Below the pieces are notes generated by a model that made no database searches, was not told the origin of the DNA, and was given only the letters and a program-made list of their open reading frames with translations. The position numbers and the translations under genes were made by a program. DNA of 64,000 nucleotides. It comes from Sagittula stellata E-37. GTDB lineage: Bacteria > Pseudomonadota > Alphaproteobacteria > Rhodobacterales > Rhodobacteraceae. Each line of letters opens with the position of its first letter. Positions within the stretch are counted from its first letter, which is position 1. The stretch covers positions 2,117,501 through 2,181,500 of the forward strand of contig NZ_CP155729.1 of NCBI RefSeq assembly GCF_039724765.1. The letters run 5' to 3'. Shown one piece after another: positions 27,255-35,648 of the stretch.

Positions 27255-28436
27255 TCAGCCGAGGAAGCGCATGCCCCGGTCCAGCCCTTCGAGCGTCATC
27301 GGCACCATGCGATCCTCGAAGATCTCGCGGATCATGTGGATACTTTGCGTGTATTGCCAATGGCCTGGCGGTACGGGATTGATCCAGAGGTGGTCCGGCC
27401 ACTGATCGCGCGCGCGGCGCAGCCAGACGTGCCCGGCCTCCTGGTTCCAATGCTCGTTCGCGCCGCCGGGATGCGAGATCTCGTAGGGGGACATGCTGGC
27501 GTCACCCACGAAAATGCATTTGTAATCAGGGCCATATCTGTTGAGGATATCCCATGTGGCGGTCTGCCCGTCCCAGCGGCGGCGGTTGTCGCGCCACACG
27601 CCCTCGTACAGGCAGTTGTGGAAATAGAAGTGTTCCAGATGCTTGAACTCTGCACGGGCGGCGGAGAACAGTTCTTCCACCACCTTGATGTGCGGGTCCA
27701 TGCTACCGCCAACATCAAGAAACAAAAGGACTTTGACGGCGTTGTGCCGCTCTGGCCGGGTCTTCACGTCAAGGTAGCCGTTGTGCGCGGTGGCGCGGAT
27801 GGTGCCGTCCAGGTCGAGCTCTTCGTGGGCGCCTTCGCGGACCCAGCGGCGGAGGCGTTTGAGCGCCACCTTGATGTTGCGCGTGCCCAGCTCCACGCCG
27901 TCGTCAAGGTTTCGGAATTCTCTTTTATCCCAGACTTTTACGGCGCGTTTGTGACGGGATTCCTTTTGCCCGATGCGGACGCCTTCGGGGTTGTAGCCAT
28001 AGGCGCCGAAGGGCGAGGTGCCGGCGGTGCCGACCCATTTGGAGCCGCCCTGATGCCGGCCCTTCTGCTCTTCGAGGCGTTTCTTCAACGTTTCCATCAG
28101 CTTGTCGAAGCCGCCCATGGCCTCGATCTCGGCCTTTTGCTCTTCGGTCAGATGCTTCTCGGCCAGTTTGGTCAGCCAGTCGTCGGGGAGGTCCACGGCC
28201 TGCAGGACCTGTTCGACGCCGATCTCTTCCAAGCCTTTGAAAGCATGGGAGAATGCGCGGTCGAAACGGTCAAGGTGCCGCTCGTCCTTCACCATGGCGG
28301 TGCGGGCGAGATAGTAGAACGCCTCGACGTCGTAGGTGGCAAGACCCGCGGTCATGCCTTCGAGGAAGGTCAGGTACTCGCGGAGGCTGACCGGCACACC
28401 GGCCTTGCGCAGGGCATCGTAGAAGGGAACGAACAT
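27255..28436 (-). CDS. VWA-domain protein, CoxE-like
   Basis: The 393-residue protein matches the CoxE-like family (VWA_CoxE). The N-terminal half is helical and charged; the C-terminal half is a von Willebrand A domain whose metal-site motif reads FLDVGGSMD at D241, with Gly in place of the first Ser of DxSxS. Such proteins act with MoxR/CoxD-type AAA ATPases in maturing metal enzymes. A MoxR-like ATPase gene does lie 7 kb away (35.6 kb), and an XdhC-like factor at 39 kb, but none is adjacent. The ATG at 28436 is preferred over one 12 codons earlier because conserved sequence starts there. Target enzyme unknown. Confidence 0.85.
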   Translation of the reverse strand: MFVPFYDALRKAGVPVSLREYLTFLEGMTAGLATYDVEAFYYLARTAMVKDERHLDRFDRAFSHAFKGLEEIGVEQVLQAVDLPDDWLTKLAEKHLTEEQKAEIEAMGGFDKLMETLKKRLEEQKGRHQGGSKWVGTAGTSPFGAYGYNPEGVRIGQKESRHKRAVKVWDKREFRNLDDGVELGTRNIKVALKRLRRWVREGAHEELDLDGTIRATAHNGYLDVKTRPERHNAVKVLLFLDVGGSMDPHIKVVEELFSAARAEFKHLEHFYFHNCLYEGVWRDNRRRWDGQTATWDILNRYGPDYKCIFVGDASMSPYEISHPGGANEHWNQEAGHVWLRRARDQWPDHLWINPVPPGHWQYTQSIHMIREIFEDRMVPMTLEGLDRGMRFLG

Positions 28437-28477
28437 GGGGCAATGTGTAGGCCCGCGACGCAGGCGGAACAAGGACC

Positions 28478-28697
28478 GTTAACACAGGCCCGGTTAACGG
28501 CACGCGCGGCAGGGTTAAGGCGGCGGGCGGTCGGCCCATTTGGTGGGCACGCAGGCCCGGCCCACAAGCGCGGAAGGCGATCGCAACCTTGGTTAACGCG
28601 CTGTAAGGGGTGAACCGGCCGGTTCGACCCCCCGAACCGGCCGGTTGGTAACCTTTGCGCGGCGCGGGTGCATGACGTTGCGTCGTAAAGGGTTAAC
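28478..28697. promoter_or_regulatory. Twin 12-bp palindromes and GTTAAC-type sites upstream of the VWA gene
   Basis: The 264-base gap before the VWA gene contains AACCGGCCGGTT twice (28613-28624 and 28635-28646), each self-complementary, centres 22 bp apart and together forming a 14-bp inverted repeat. Around them lie GTTAAC/GGTTAA elements at 28478, 28492, 28513, 28591 and 28691. GGTTAA is the reverse of the TTAACC half-site used by CtrA in alphaproteobacteria, though no TTAA-N7-TTAA pair is present. The palindromes could be a dimeric operator or a hairpin. Confidence 0.5.
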
Positions 28698-28700
28698 GGC

Positions 28701-28868
28701 TCAGGCGGCGATCTTCTCGATCACGATGGTCAGGATCAGGCCGAGCAGCGCGAAGGCGATGGCATAGATCGTCGCGTATTGCAGGACGTCAAGCTTGTTG
28801 CCCTTGAGGCGGGCCGCATTGAGCCCGCCGATGATTGCGCCGGCCAGTGCCGCGATGAGTACGATCAT
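28701..28868 (-). CDS. Small two-helix membrane protein
   Basis: A 55-residue protein with two hydrophobic segments: an N-terminal glycine-zipper-like one (IVLIAALAGAIIGGLNAAR) and a C-terminal one (IAFALLGLILTIVIE) separated by a short polar loop. The chosen ATG at 28868 overlaps the stop of the DUF2927 gene as ATGA, which argues for real translation and for an operon with it. Function unknown; the pattern suits a small inner-membrane accessory protein. Confidence 0.8.
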   Translation of the reverse strand: MIVLIAALAGAIIGGLNAARLKGNKLDVLQYATIYAIAFALLGLILTIVIEKIAA

Positions 28869-30256
28869 AGTGCGCCGGGTCTCCGTCGTGCCGGGTTCAG
28901 GGAGCCGACCTCGCGCAGTTTCGCACGGACGGCCCAATCAGCGCCGAACCCGTATCGTGCCCAACCGAGGGAGTCCAGCCGCACGGACCGTGCCTCCGTC
29001 GGGCGCCCGGCGAGGTCCAGCGCCTCGGCCCGCAGCATCATGAGCGTCGCGAGCAGGGCGGCGTTTTCATGACGGGCGGCGGTGTCGAGATGCGGCGTCA
29101 GCAGGTACAGCGCATCGTCGGCGCGCCCGGAGCTGATCGCGTAGGCCGCAAGCTGCGAGGCGACGTAGGCACGGTGCAGGGCAGTGTCGGGCCGATTGCC
29201 GAAATAGCGCTGCGCGAGCACGAAGTGGTCCTGCGCCCGGGCCGGGTCGATGGATTGCAGCAGGCGGCCCATGGCGTAGTGCGAGAAGGCGCGGCGGTGA
29301 TCGGTCCAGCCCATGGCGGTGGCGATCTTCAGCGCCTCGGAGGCGGCATTGCGGCGCTGCGCGGGGTTGGCGCCGGGGCCGAGCGCGGTCTGCACCGCCT
29401 CGATCCAGACGCGCGGTGTCTTGGACAGGCGCTGCGGGGCGGCGCCCTGACCGCGCGGGTTGATCCGGGCGAAGATGGCGGGCAGGCGGTCGGCGACGTC
29501 GTTGCGGCTCATGCCGGTGCGCAGCGCGGGGTCGTAGTAGGCGCGCAGGATCGTCATGTCGTAGCCGGTCAGGACGGTGTGCACGTTGTCGTCGTTGAAC
29601 ACGCTGTCGGGCAGGCGGTAGAGATCGTTGAGCGGGCCAAGCGCCTGGGCCAGTTCTTCGTGCAGGCAGTCGCGGATTTCCTGCGGCGCGCTGTCGGCGG
29701 GGATGAAGATGGCCAGGCGTTCGCGTTTCTTGAGTTGCGACCAGCTTGTCTGGCGGGTGTTGCGCGCGCCACGGTATTCCGCCAGCGACGAGACGTTGGG
29801 CACCACGAAGCAGGCGGCGGAGGGCAGGGCCTTGCGGATGTCGTCGCGCGTCACGGCCTGGATGGTGATGTTGGCGTTGGCGGCGCCGACCTGCGAGACG
29901 TCGATCCCGGCCTCTGCGCGCAGGCGGTGCAGGAGGCGGCCGAGATCGGGCCCGAGCGAGACGGGCGCCTGTCCGGTGACGCGCACGGTGATCGGCCCCT
30001 CGAACCGGGTGAAGGTGGTCAGCGGACGGCCGGATTCCAGCGCGAAGGACAGGTCGAGGAAATCGCGGGCGAGGTCGGTGTTCGACGCCACGGGTGCCGC
30101 GGGCCGCGGGACCGAGAAGCTTTTCATCGGCGGCAGGGAGGCGCTGGATTCGACGGCGGAGGCAGCACGCGACGCGGTGTCGTTCGACGCGATCGGCATG
30201 CAGGCGCCCAGCAGGAGATACAGCGGGAGCAGGTAACGGCGGGCTTTGCGCATCAC
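28865..30256 (-). CDS. DUF2927-type lipoprotein
   Basis: The protein has 462-463 residues. It opens with a lipoprotein signal (LLPLYLLLGAC lipobox at about C18/C19), then a Ser/Ala/Pro-rich linker, then a domain I assign to DUF2927, with a CLHEELAQALGPLNDL segment near residue 218. HEELAQ recalls an HExxx metal-binding helix but lacks a proven second part. The C-terminal third is helical with TPR-like features (FSHYAMGRLLQSIDPARAQ). GTG at 30256 and ATG at 30253 are both possible starts; both overlap the upstream GNAT gene's stop. Probably envelope-located; function unknown. Confidence 0.78.
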   Translation of the reverse strand: MMRKARRYLLPLYLLLGACMPIASNDTASRAASAVESSASLPPMKSFSVPRPAAPVASNTDLARDFLDLSFALESGRPLTTFTRFEGPITVRVTGQAPVSLGPDLGRLLHRLRAEAGIDVSQVGAANANITIQAVTRDDIRKALPSAACFVVPNVSSLAEYRGARNTRQTSWSQLKKRERLAIFIPADSAPQEIRDCLHEELAQALGPLNDLYRLPDSVFNDDNVHTVLTGYDMTILRAYYDPALRTGMSRNDVADRLPAIFARINPRGQGAAPQRLSKTPRVWIEAVQTALGPGANPAQRRNAASEALKIATAMGWTDHRRAFSHYAMGRLLQSIDPARAQDHFVLAQRYFGNRPDTALHRAYVASQLAAYAISSGRADDALYLLTPHLDTAARHENAALLATLMMLRAEALDLAGRPTEARSVRLDSLGWARYGFGADWAVRAKLREVGSLNPARRRPGAL

Positions 30257-30708
30257 GACCTCTGGTACTTGATGAACGGGGTGACGACGCCGATCCGGTC
30301 GTAGAGGACGCGCGCGGTATCGTTGAACTCCTGAGTCAGCCAGTATACGGAGGGTGCTCCGCAGGTGTCGGCAGCGGCATAGACCGCCTCGATCAGCGCA
30401 CGGCCGACGCCCTTGCCGCGCATCTCCGGCACGGCATAGAGGTCCTGAAGGTAGCAGACGTCTTCGATCTTCCAGCCGTGGCGGTGGAACAGATAGTGCG
30501 TCAGGCCAACAAGGCGGCCGTCGTGCTCGGCGACCAGCGCGTTGAAGTCGCGCGGGTCGTCGCCAAGAAGGCGCGCAAAGGTGGAGACGTAGACCGGCTC
30601 GGGTACGCTGCTCTCGTAGAAGGCGAGGTACGCCGTCCAGAGATCACGCCAAGCCGGTTCATCCTCCGCGCGCAGTGGGCGCACGGTCAGAGCCGTTTCG
30701 TGGGACAC
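30253..30708 (-). CDS. GNAT-family N-acetyltransferase
   Basis: With the GTG start at 30708 the product is 151 residues, the normal size for a single GNAT domain. The acetyl-CoA motif is LYAVPEMRGKGVGRALIEAV (about residues 83-102), preceded by a beta-strand CYLQD and followed by the C-terminal NDTARVLYDRIG. The frame stays open upstream to an ATG at 30921, but that extra 71 residues is not GNAT-like, and AGGCAGG lies upstream of the GTG. It heads a three-gene minus-strand operon with the DUF2927 lipoprotein and a small membrane protein. Substrate unknown. Confidence 0.83.
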   Translation of the reverse strand: MSHETALTVRPLRAEDEPAWRDLWTAYLAFYESSVPEPVYVSTFARLLGDDPRDFNALVAEHDGRLVGLTHYLFHRHGWKIEDVCYLQDLYAVPEMRGKGVGRALIEAVYAAADTCGAPSVYWLTQEFNDTARVLYDRIGVVTPFIKYQRS

Positions 30709-31041
30709 TATGTAAGCCTGCCTGCTTTTTGGTTGCTCGGATTGTTCAACTTTCCGAGGTTTTTCTGTCCTCTGTTTGGACACTATAGGGCAAAACCGGG
30801 ATTTGTGCCCAGACGTTTGGCAAGCTGTGGACAAAATTTTCCCAATGACGGGAATGCCGCCTGTAAGCCATTTAATTACAAAGGTTTGCTCTGTGCAGTT
30901 GCGCAACAGGGAGGCCGTCAACCTGTGTTAAGAGGTGGTAAACGGAGGGTCGGACAATGGCGGTATTGAGGCGTTGCCGGATGCTTGCCGCAGTTCGTTC
31001 CGGGTGGTTCCCGGTGGGCGCTCCTGTCGCGGCGCGCGCGC
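30709..31041. promoter_or_regulatory. 333-base intergenic region upstream of the GNAT operon
   Basis: This region is AT-richer than its surroundings and probably holds the GNAT operon promoter on the minus strand; a TATAGT box (complement of 30782-30787) is the best -10 candidate, with no good -35 at the right distance. A short open frame at 30957 (+) of about 45 codons has a GGAGG upstream but its arginine-rich product overlaps the permease gene end and looks spurious. Confidence 0.35.
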
Positions 31042-31944
31042 TCAGGCCAGCCAGGCCAGCGAGATCAGCGACAGGGTCGAGGTCCAGACGATGACCGGGG
31101 CGATGGCGTCGGTGCGCACGCCATGGAGGAGTGCCAGCGCAAAGGCCATGGCGCCGGACGGCCCGGCGGCGGTCAGCGTGAAGAGGTCGTGCCAGGTCTC
31201 TGGCGGCTGCAGCAGCGACAGCGCGGCCCAGATCAGCGCCGGAAACGCGAGCAGTTTCAGCCCCGAGGCGGTGGCGATGACCGGCGACACGCGCAGCGAC
31301 TGACCGGAGAGGATCACGCCCAGGGCAAACAGCGTCAGCGGCGCGGCGGCCTGACCGGCAAAGTGCATGGCGGTCAGCGCGGGCTCGGGCAGGGGGATCG
31401 CGGCGAGGTTCAGCAAGAGGCCCAGCAGGATCGCCATCAGCACCGGGTTCGTCGCCAGCCGCTTCCATGCGGGCGGCGCGCCGGGCGCACGGCCCGCGAT
31501 CAGGTCGGTGGTGACGATGAAGAAGGAGAACGAGACGGCGCTGTCCCAGGCGACGATGGCGGTGACGGGTAGGGCGGCGGCCTCGCCGTAGATCAGGAAG
31601 GAGATCGGCCAGATATAAAGCAGCGTGTTCACGAAGATCGTCGCCATCGCCAGCAGCCAGCTTTCCAGCGGCTCGCGCCGGAAGATCCGGCGCATCACGA
31701 GGTAGGCGGCGGTGAACAGAGCCACCTGGCAGAGCGCGTAGACCGCCAGCACGTCGGCCCGGAAGGCGGACCAGTCCAGCCCGGCGATCAGCGGCAGGAT
31801 CAGGGGCGGCTGCATGACCATGAAGGCGATGCGGTTGGCCGTCGTCGCCTCGGCCTTCGACACGAAGGAAATCCGCCCGAGGAGGAACCCCAGCGCCAGC
31901 ATCGCAAAGACCGGCAGGATGTCATGTGTCAGGACGTGCAGCAT
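31042..31944 (-). CDS. AEC-family transporter (auxin efflux carrier-like permease)
   Basis: The 300-residue protein has about ten hydrophobic helices in the pattern of AEC permeases: ILPVFAMLALGFLLGR at the start, conserved NP (ATNPVLMAILLGLLLN) at mid-protein, and FALGVILSG in the second half. Bacterial members move small carboxylates such as malate or malonate; substrate cannot be told here. ATG at 31944 is used because the first helix begins there. It is divergent from a hypothetical gene at 32061. Confidence 0.87.
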   Translation of the reverse strand: MLHVLTHDILPVFAMLALGFLLGRISFVSKAEATTANRIAFMVMQPPLILPLIAGLDWSAFRADVLAVYALCQVALFTAAYLVMRRIFRREPLESWLLAMATIFVNTLLYIWPISFLIYGEAAALPVTAIVAWDSAVSFSFFIVTTDLIAGRAPGAPPAWKRLATNPVLMAILLGLLLNLAAIPLPEPALTAMHFAGQAAAPLTLFALGVILSGQSLRVSPVIATASGLKLLAFPALIWAALSLLQPPETWHDLFTLTAAGPSGAMAFALALLHGVRTDAIAPVIVWTSTLSLISLAWLA

Positions 31945-32060
31945 GGCGGCTGACAGAGCATGGACGGCGGAGGGCCGCAAGAGCCCCGGACTCTGCCGAT
32001 GGAACGTCGGCCCCGGGCCTGTGTTGGGAAGACAGGCGCACGGCAAGGGAGAAAGGCGGC

Positions 32061-32666
32061 ATGTGGACCTGGATACTCGAAAACGCGGCGGCGCTCTCGG
32101 TGGCGCTGAACGCTGCCATGCTGGTGGTCTGGCTGGCCTACTTGCAACTTTTCCTGGTCAGTTTCAGGCGCTCCAACCGGGCGGTGATTCACATCGACAT
32201 GGCGGCAGGCCAGAACGAGGACGCCCGCTGCATCGTCACCAACATGGGGGCGGACACGGTGTATATCCTTGGCGTCAAGGTCGATCTGGACTGTGACGGC
32301 GACGCGCGCGAGGCGCTTGTCACCGATATTCTGGAAGAGGACGGCCCGCTCGGCGGCGACTTTCGCGCACGCACCAACCAAGGGCCGCTGGCGGGGGGCG
32401 AGGCCATGGACATTGGCAGCTTTCACAACATCGTCGACCGGGCCGCGGCACGCATGGGAGAGGATATTCGCCTGACAACCTGCCATTCGGTCGAGATCAC
32501 CGTGGTGGTGGCCGCGCAACAGGCCCACCGGCTTTTGGGCGGGCACAAGCGCTACGATATAACGCGCGAAGACGGCGCGCTGCGGTTCCGGTCGGAGGAT
32601 ATCCTGACGCGTCAGATCACATCTGGCCGACGCCGGCGGCTTCTGGCGCGCGAGATCGCTTGCTGA
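32061..32666 (+). CDS. Hypothetical protein with one N-terminal membrane helix
   Basis: I do not recognise this 201-residue protein. It has one strong transmembrane segment (about residues 10-33, ALSVALNAAMLVVWLAYLQL) followed by a soluble part that looks like beta-strand-rich (CIVTNMGADTVYILGVKVDL) and a basic C-terminus (SGRRRRLLAREI). The N-terminal anchor with a short cytoplasmic start suggests an inner-membrane protein with a small globular domain. GGGAGAAAGG lies just before the ATG. It is convergent with the RTX gene. Confidence 0.75.
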   Translation: MWTWILENAAALSVALNAAMLVVWLAYLQLFLVSFRRSNRAVIHIDMAAGQNEDARCIVTNMGADTVYILGVKVDLDCDGDAREALVTDILEEDGPLGGDFRARTNQGPLAGGEAMDIGSFHNIVDRAAARMGEDIRLTTCHSVEITVVVAAQQAHRLLGGHKRYDITREDGALRFRSEDILTRQITSGRRRRLLAREIAC

Positions 32667-32711
32667 AGGTTGGGGGCGTGTGATGCCGGGTGTGGGCGTG
32701 CTCCGCCCGGG

Positions 32712-34922
32712 TCACGCTTCGCGCAGGATGGCGATGTCGGCGGCGGTCAGCGTGGTCCCGGCGCCGGTGACGCGGGCCAGCGCAGTCTCTGTCCCGGCGA
32801 CGGTGAGGAAGACCTGCGCGTCGCCGCCGTCGTTTTCGATCCTGAGACTGGCGGCGGAGAGGTCGGTGTCGTCGCCGGAGGGCAGAAGCGCCACGAGGCT
32901 GTCCTCGGCCGGGTCGAAATCGGTGATGGTCGGGAAGGTATCGTCGGTCGGGACCGTCGTCCGCGTCCCGTCGAAGGGGTTGTGCCGCCAGTCGACGTGG
33001 CCGGTCAGCCCATCGACATAGGCGTTGAACACGTCCGCCCCGGCGCCGCCGGTCATCGTACCGTCGGCCGAGCTGAGCGTGTCGTTGCCCTCGCCGCCGT
33101 CGAGCACCGCGCCGGGCACCTGCGGCTCGTAGCCGTTCTGGTCCAGCGGCAGGCGCGTCAGTTCGGAGGTCAGGATATCGTCGCCGTCGCCCCCCATCAG
33201 CGTCGGGCCGACGGCGATCGCGGAGGGCGTGGCCCCGGCGGAGATCTCCGTATCCAGCCGGTCGTCCCAGACGTTTGTGGCGATCAGCACGTCGTTGCCT
33301 GCGCCGCCGTCTGCAAGGGTGCCGGAGGTTTCCACGAACAGCGTGTCGTCGCCGTCTTCTCCGAACAGGCGTTCGCCGGCCCCCGTTTCGCCGCCGAAGA
33401 GCACGTCGTCGCCGTCGCCGCCGCGCAGGGTGTCGGTGCCCTGCAGACCCAGCAGCGTGTCGTCCCGGTCGCTGCCGGCAAGATCGTCGTCGCCAGAGAG
33501 GTCGCCGGGCACGATGAGTTCGATATCGGAGGGCGAGACGAGGCCCAGCACACCGGTCAGCGTCACGAGCACTTCGGTCGTGGTGCCGTTGTCGATGGAG
33601 ACCTGCGCGTCGGGCGCGTTGGCGGCGTCGACGCTGAGCGTGTCGGTCGCGTCGAAGCCTGCGGGCAGGACGATCCGCAGCCGGTCCTCGGCGGGGTTGA
33701 AGTCGGTGATCGTGGCGGCGTGGCCGCCCTGCACGACGAAGATGTCGCCGCCCGCGCCGCCGGTCGCTATGGCGTCCTCGTTCACGCGCAGCACGTCGTC
33801 GCCAGCGCCGCCGTCGATGATGTCGGTGCCGCGCAGCGACCAGATGGTGTCGTCGCCATCGCCGCCGAAGATGGTGTCGTCGTCCCCGCCGGAGAAGGGG
33901 TTGCCGCCGTCGATCCAGTCGTTGCCATCGCCGCCGCGCAAAAGATCGTCGCCGCCTTCGCCGAAGATCGAGTCGTCGCCTGCGCCGCCGTCGATGGTGT
34001 CGCCCTGGCCGTTGCCGCCGCGGATCGCGTCGTGGCCATAGCCTCCGTTCAGGGTGCCCGTGGTGTCGCCGACGATGACGTCGTTGCCCGCGCCCGCGTC
34101 GATGGTGGCGGGAAGGTCGTAGAAGATGCGGTCGTTGCCGGGGCCGCCGTCGATCTCGTTGCCCGCGCTGGCGTCGCCGATGCTGTCCTCGCCGTCCTCG
34201 ATGTCGCCGGCCCAGGGGGCGTCGCTTTCGACGTAGAGCCCGCTGAGGGTGATGTCATCGTTGCCCGCGCCGCCGCGAAGCGTGGTCTCGCCGGGGCGGG
34301 CGGCCAGCTTGTCGGCGCCGTCGCCGCCCTCCAGCAGGCTGCCGCCGGAGGTGGAGAGCAGGTCGTCTTTGCCGTCGCCGCCGAACAGCCTGTCGCCGCC
34401 GGGGGAGGCGAGGGTGTCGTCGCCGTCCTCTCCGTCCAGCGTCATCGGTCCGCCGGTCGCGGCGAAAATCACGTCGTCGCCCGTGCCACCCTGCGCGGTG
34501 TCCTGCCCACCCTGCGCAAAAAGCGCGTCCTGGCCGGCGTCGCCCTGCAGGAGGTCGTCGCCCGGGCCGCCGACAAGGGTGTCGTCGCCGTCGCCGCCCG
34601 AAAGCGTGTTGTCGCCCCCGAGCGCGATGAGGTCGTCGTCGCCTTCGCCGCCGTCGAGGCTGTCGTTTCCGGTTCCGGCATAGAGCGTGTCGTCCCCGCC
34701 GAGCCCCTGCAGCGTGTCGCCGAGCGCCCGGTCGGTGAGTTCCTCCGGCCCCGGGGTGCCGGTGATGAGGTCTCCGCCCGGAACGGCGGGCGGGGTGGGA
34801 GCGGGCGGGGAGTCGTCGGTCGTGTCGTCCGTCGTGTCGTTGGACCCGCCGTCGTCGCCACCCCCGGACATCAGGCCGCCGAGAGTGAAAAGCCCCAGAA
34901 GTATGAAGACAAATGCCGACAT
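32712..34922 (-). CDS. RTX-type calcium-binding repeat protein with N-terminal membrane anchor
   Basis: The 736-residue, highly acidic protein is dominated by nonapeptide GGxGxDxLx repeats (for example GGDGDDTLVGGPGDDLLQG) in several blocks from about residue 50 to near the C-terminus, expected to form calcium-loaded parallel beta-rolls. The N-terminus is a hydrophobic segment (FVFILLGLFTLGGLMSGGG) followed by an Asp/Thr/Pro linker, more like an anchor than a type I exported toxin. No catalytic domain was recognised, and no type I secretion genes are in the window. Surface or periplasmic calcium-binding role inferred. Confidence 0.87.
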   Translation of the reverse strand: MSAFVFILLGLFTLGGLMSGGGDDGGSNDTTDDTTDDSPPAPTPPAVPGGDLITGTPGPEELTDRALGDTLQGLGGDDTLYAGTGNDSLDGGEGDDDLIALGGDNTLSGGDGDDTLVGGPGDDLLQGDAGQDALFAQGGQDTAQGGTGDDVIFAATGGPMTLDGEDGDDTLASPGGDRLFGGDGKDDLLSTSGGSLLEGGDGADKLAARPGETTLRGGAGNDDITLSGLYVESDAPWAGDIEDGEDSIGDASAGNEIDGGPGNDRIFYDLPATIDAGAGNDVIVGDTTGTLNGGYGHDAIRGGNGQGDTIDGGAGDDSIFGEGGDDLLRGGDGNDWIDGGNPFSGGDDDTIFGGDGDDTIWSLRGTDIIDGGAGDDVLRVNEDAIATGGAGGDIFVVQGGHAATITDFNPAEDRLRIVLPAGFDATDTLSVDAANAPDAQVSIDNGTTTEVLVTLTGVLGLVSPSDIELIVPGDLSGDDDLAGSDRDDTLLGLQGTDTLRGGDGDDVLFGGETGAGERLFGEDGDDTLFVETSGTLADGGAGNDVLIATNVWDDRLDTEISAGATPSAIAVGPTLMGGDGDDILTSELTRLPLDQNGYEPQVPGAVLDGGEGNDTLSSADGTMTGGAGADVFNAYVDGLTGHVDWRHNPFDGTRTTVPTDDTFPTITDFDPAEDSLVALLPSGDDTDLSAASLRIENDGGDAQVFLTVAGTETALARVTGAGTTLTAADIAILREA

Positions 34923-35168
34923 GATCGAAATACCCCCGGCGAAGGATAAGCGCCGCCCGTCGCATTCACCAAGTATTTTGACCGATTGTCAGCGTTTCGG
35001 GGACAGTCCGCGCCGAAGCGCCATGATTTTTCCCGACGAGGCGGTTGAACCGCGGGCCATGGCATGTTTGGAGGCGCCCGCCAGTCATTCGGGTGCGGTC
35101 TGCGCCGCCCGGATCCCGAACCGCGCCTGTGGGCGCCCGACAGGAAGACGCCCCCGGAAGGAGACGCC

Positions 35169-35627
35169 ATGACCGACCTCAACCTGCGCCGCAACACCGG
35201 GCGCGATCTTGCCCCGCTTGCCGGACTGCTTGCCGATCCCGACGATCTCGCGCTGGTCAATCCCAGCGCCCGGCACCCCTTCGACCCCGAGGAATGGCAC
35301 CAGAAGTGGTTGCAGGACCTCGACGACGAAAGCTTTTACCTCGTGGACGGGGCAGGGCGTGAAGTGGGGTTCTTCGCGCTCCGGGTCGGTGTCGGCCCGG
35401 AGGTGCGCCACCTGACCTATGTCTTCGTGGCCGAGGAGATGCGTGGCGGCACCGGTCATCTGATGGCCCGCTGGATCGAGGACGCGGCCCGCGATCTGGG
35501 CGCGCTGACGATCACGCTGAAATGCGAGCTGGACAACCCGGCGGCGCTGCGGGTCTACGAGGCGGCCGGGTTCGAGGAACTGTCCCGCCGGGGCGGCATG
35601 GCGACGATGCGCAAGGACCTGGACTGA
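35169..35627 (+). CDS. GNAT-family N-acetyltransferase
   Basis: A 152-residue single-domain GNAT protein. The acetyl-CoA-binding region reads VFVAEEMRGGTGHLMARWIE (about residues 85-104), with the usual Q/RxxGxG/A pattern slightly altered, and the C-terminal CELDNPAALRVYEAAGFEEL is typical. The ATG at 35169 follows GAAGGAGACGCC. It is convergent with the MoxR-like ATPase gene, 21 bases apart, and divergent from the RTX gene. Substrate unknown. Confidence 0.87.
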   Translation: MTDLNLRRNTGRDLAPLAGLLADPDDLALVNPSARHPFDPEEWHQKWLQDLDDESFYLVDGAGREVGFFALRVGVGPEVRHLTYVFVAEEMRGGTGHLMARWIEDAARDLGALTITLKCELDNPAALRVYEAAGFEELSRRGGMATMRKDLD

Positions 35628-35648
35628 GGGGCGTGCCGGACCGTCGGA

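Noticed and set aside
28701..28937. Longer 78-residue version of the two-helix membrane protein
   Set aside because: The extra N-terminal 23 residues are antisense-like and run into the DUF2927 gene; the ATGA overlap at 28868 gives a better start.
30957..31100. Possible 45-codon gene on the plus strand with GGAGG upstream
   Set aside because: The product is arginine-rich and unlike a protein, and it overlaps the 3' end of the AEC permease gene antisense.
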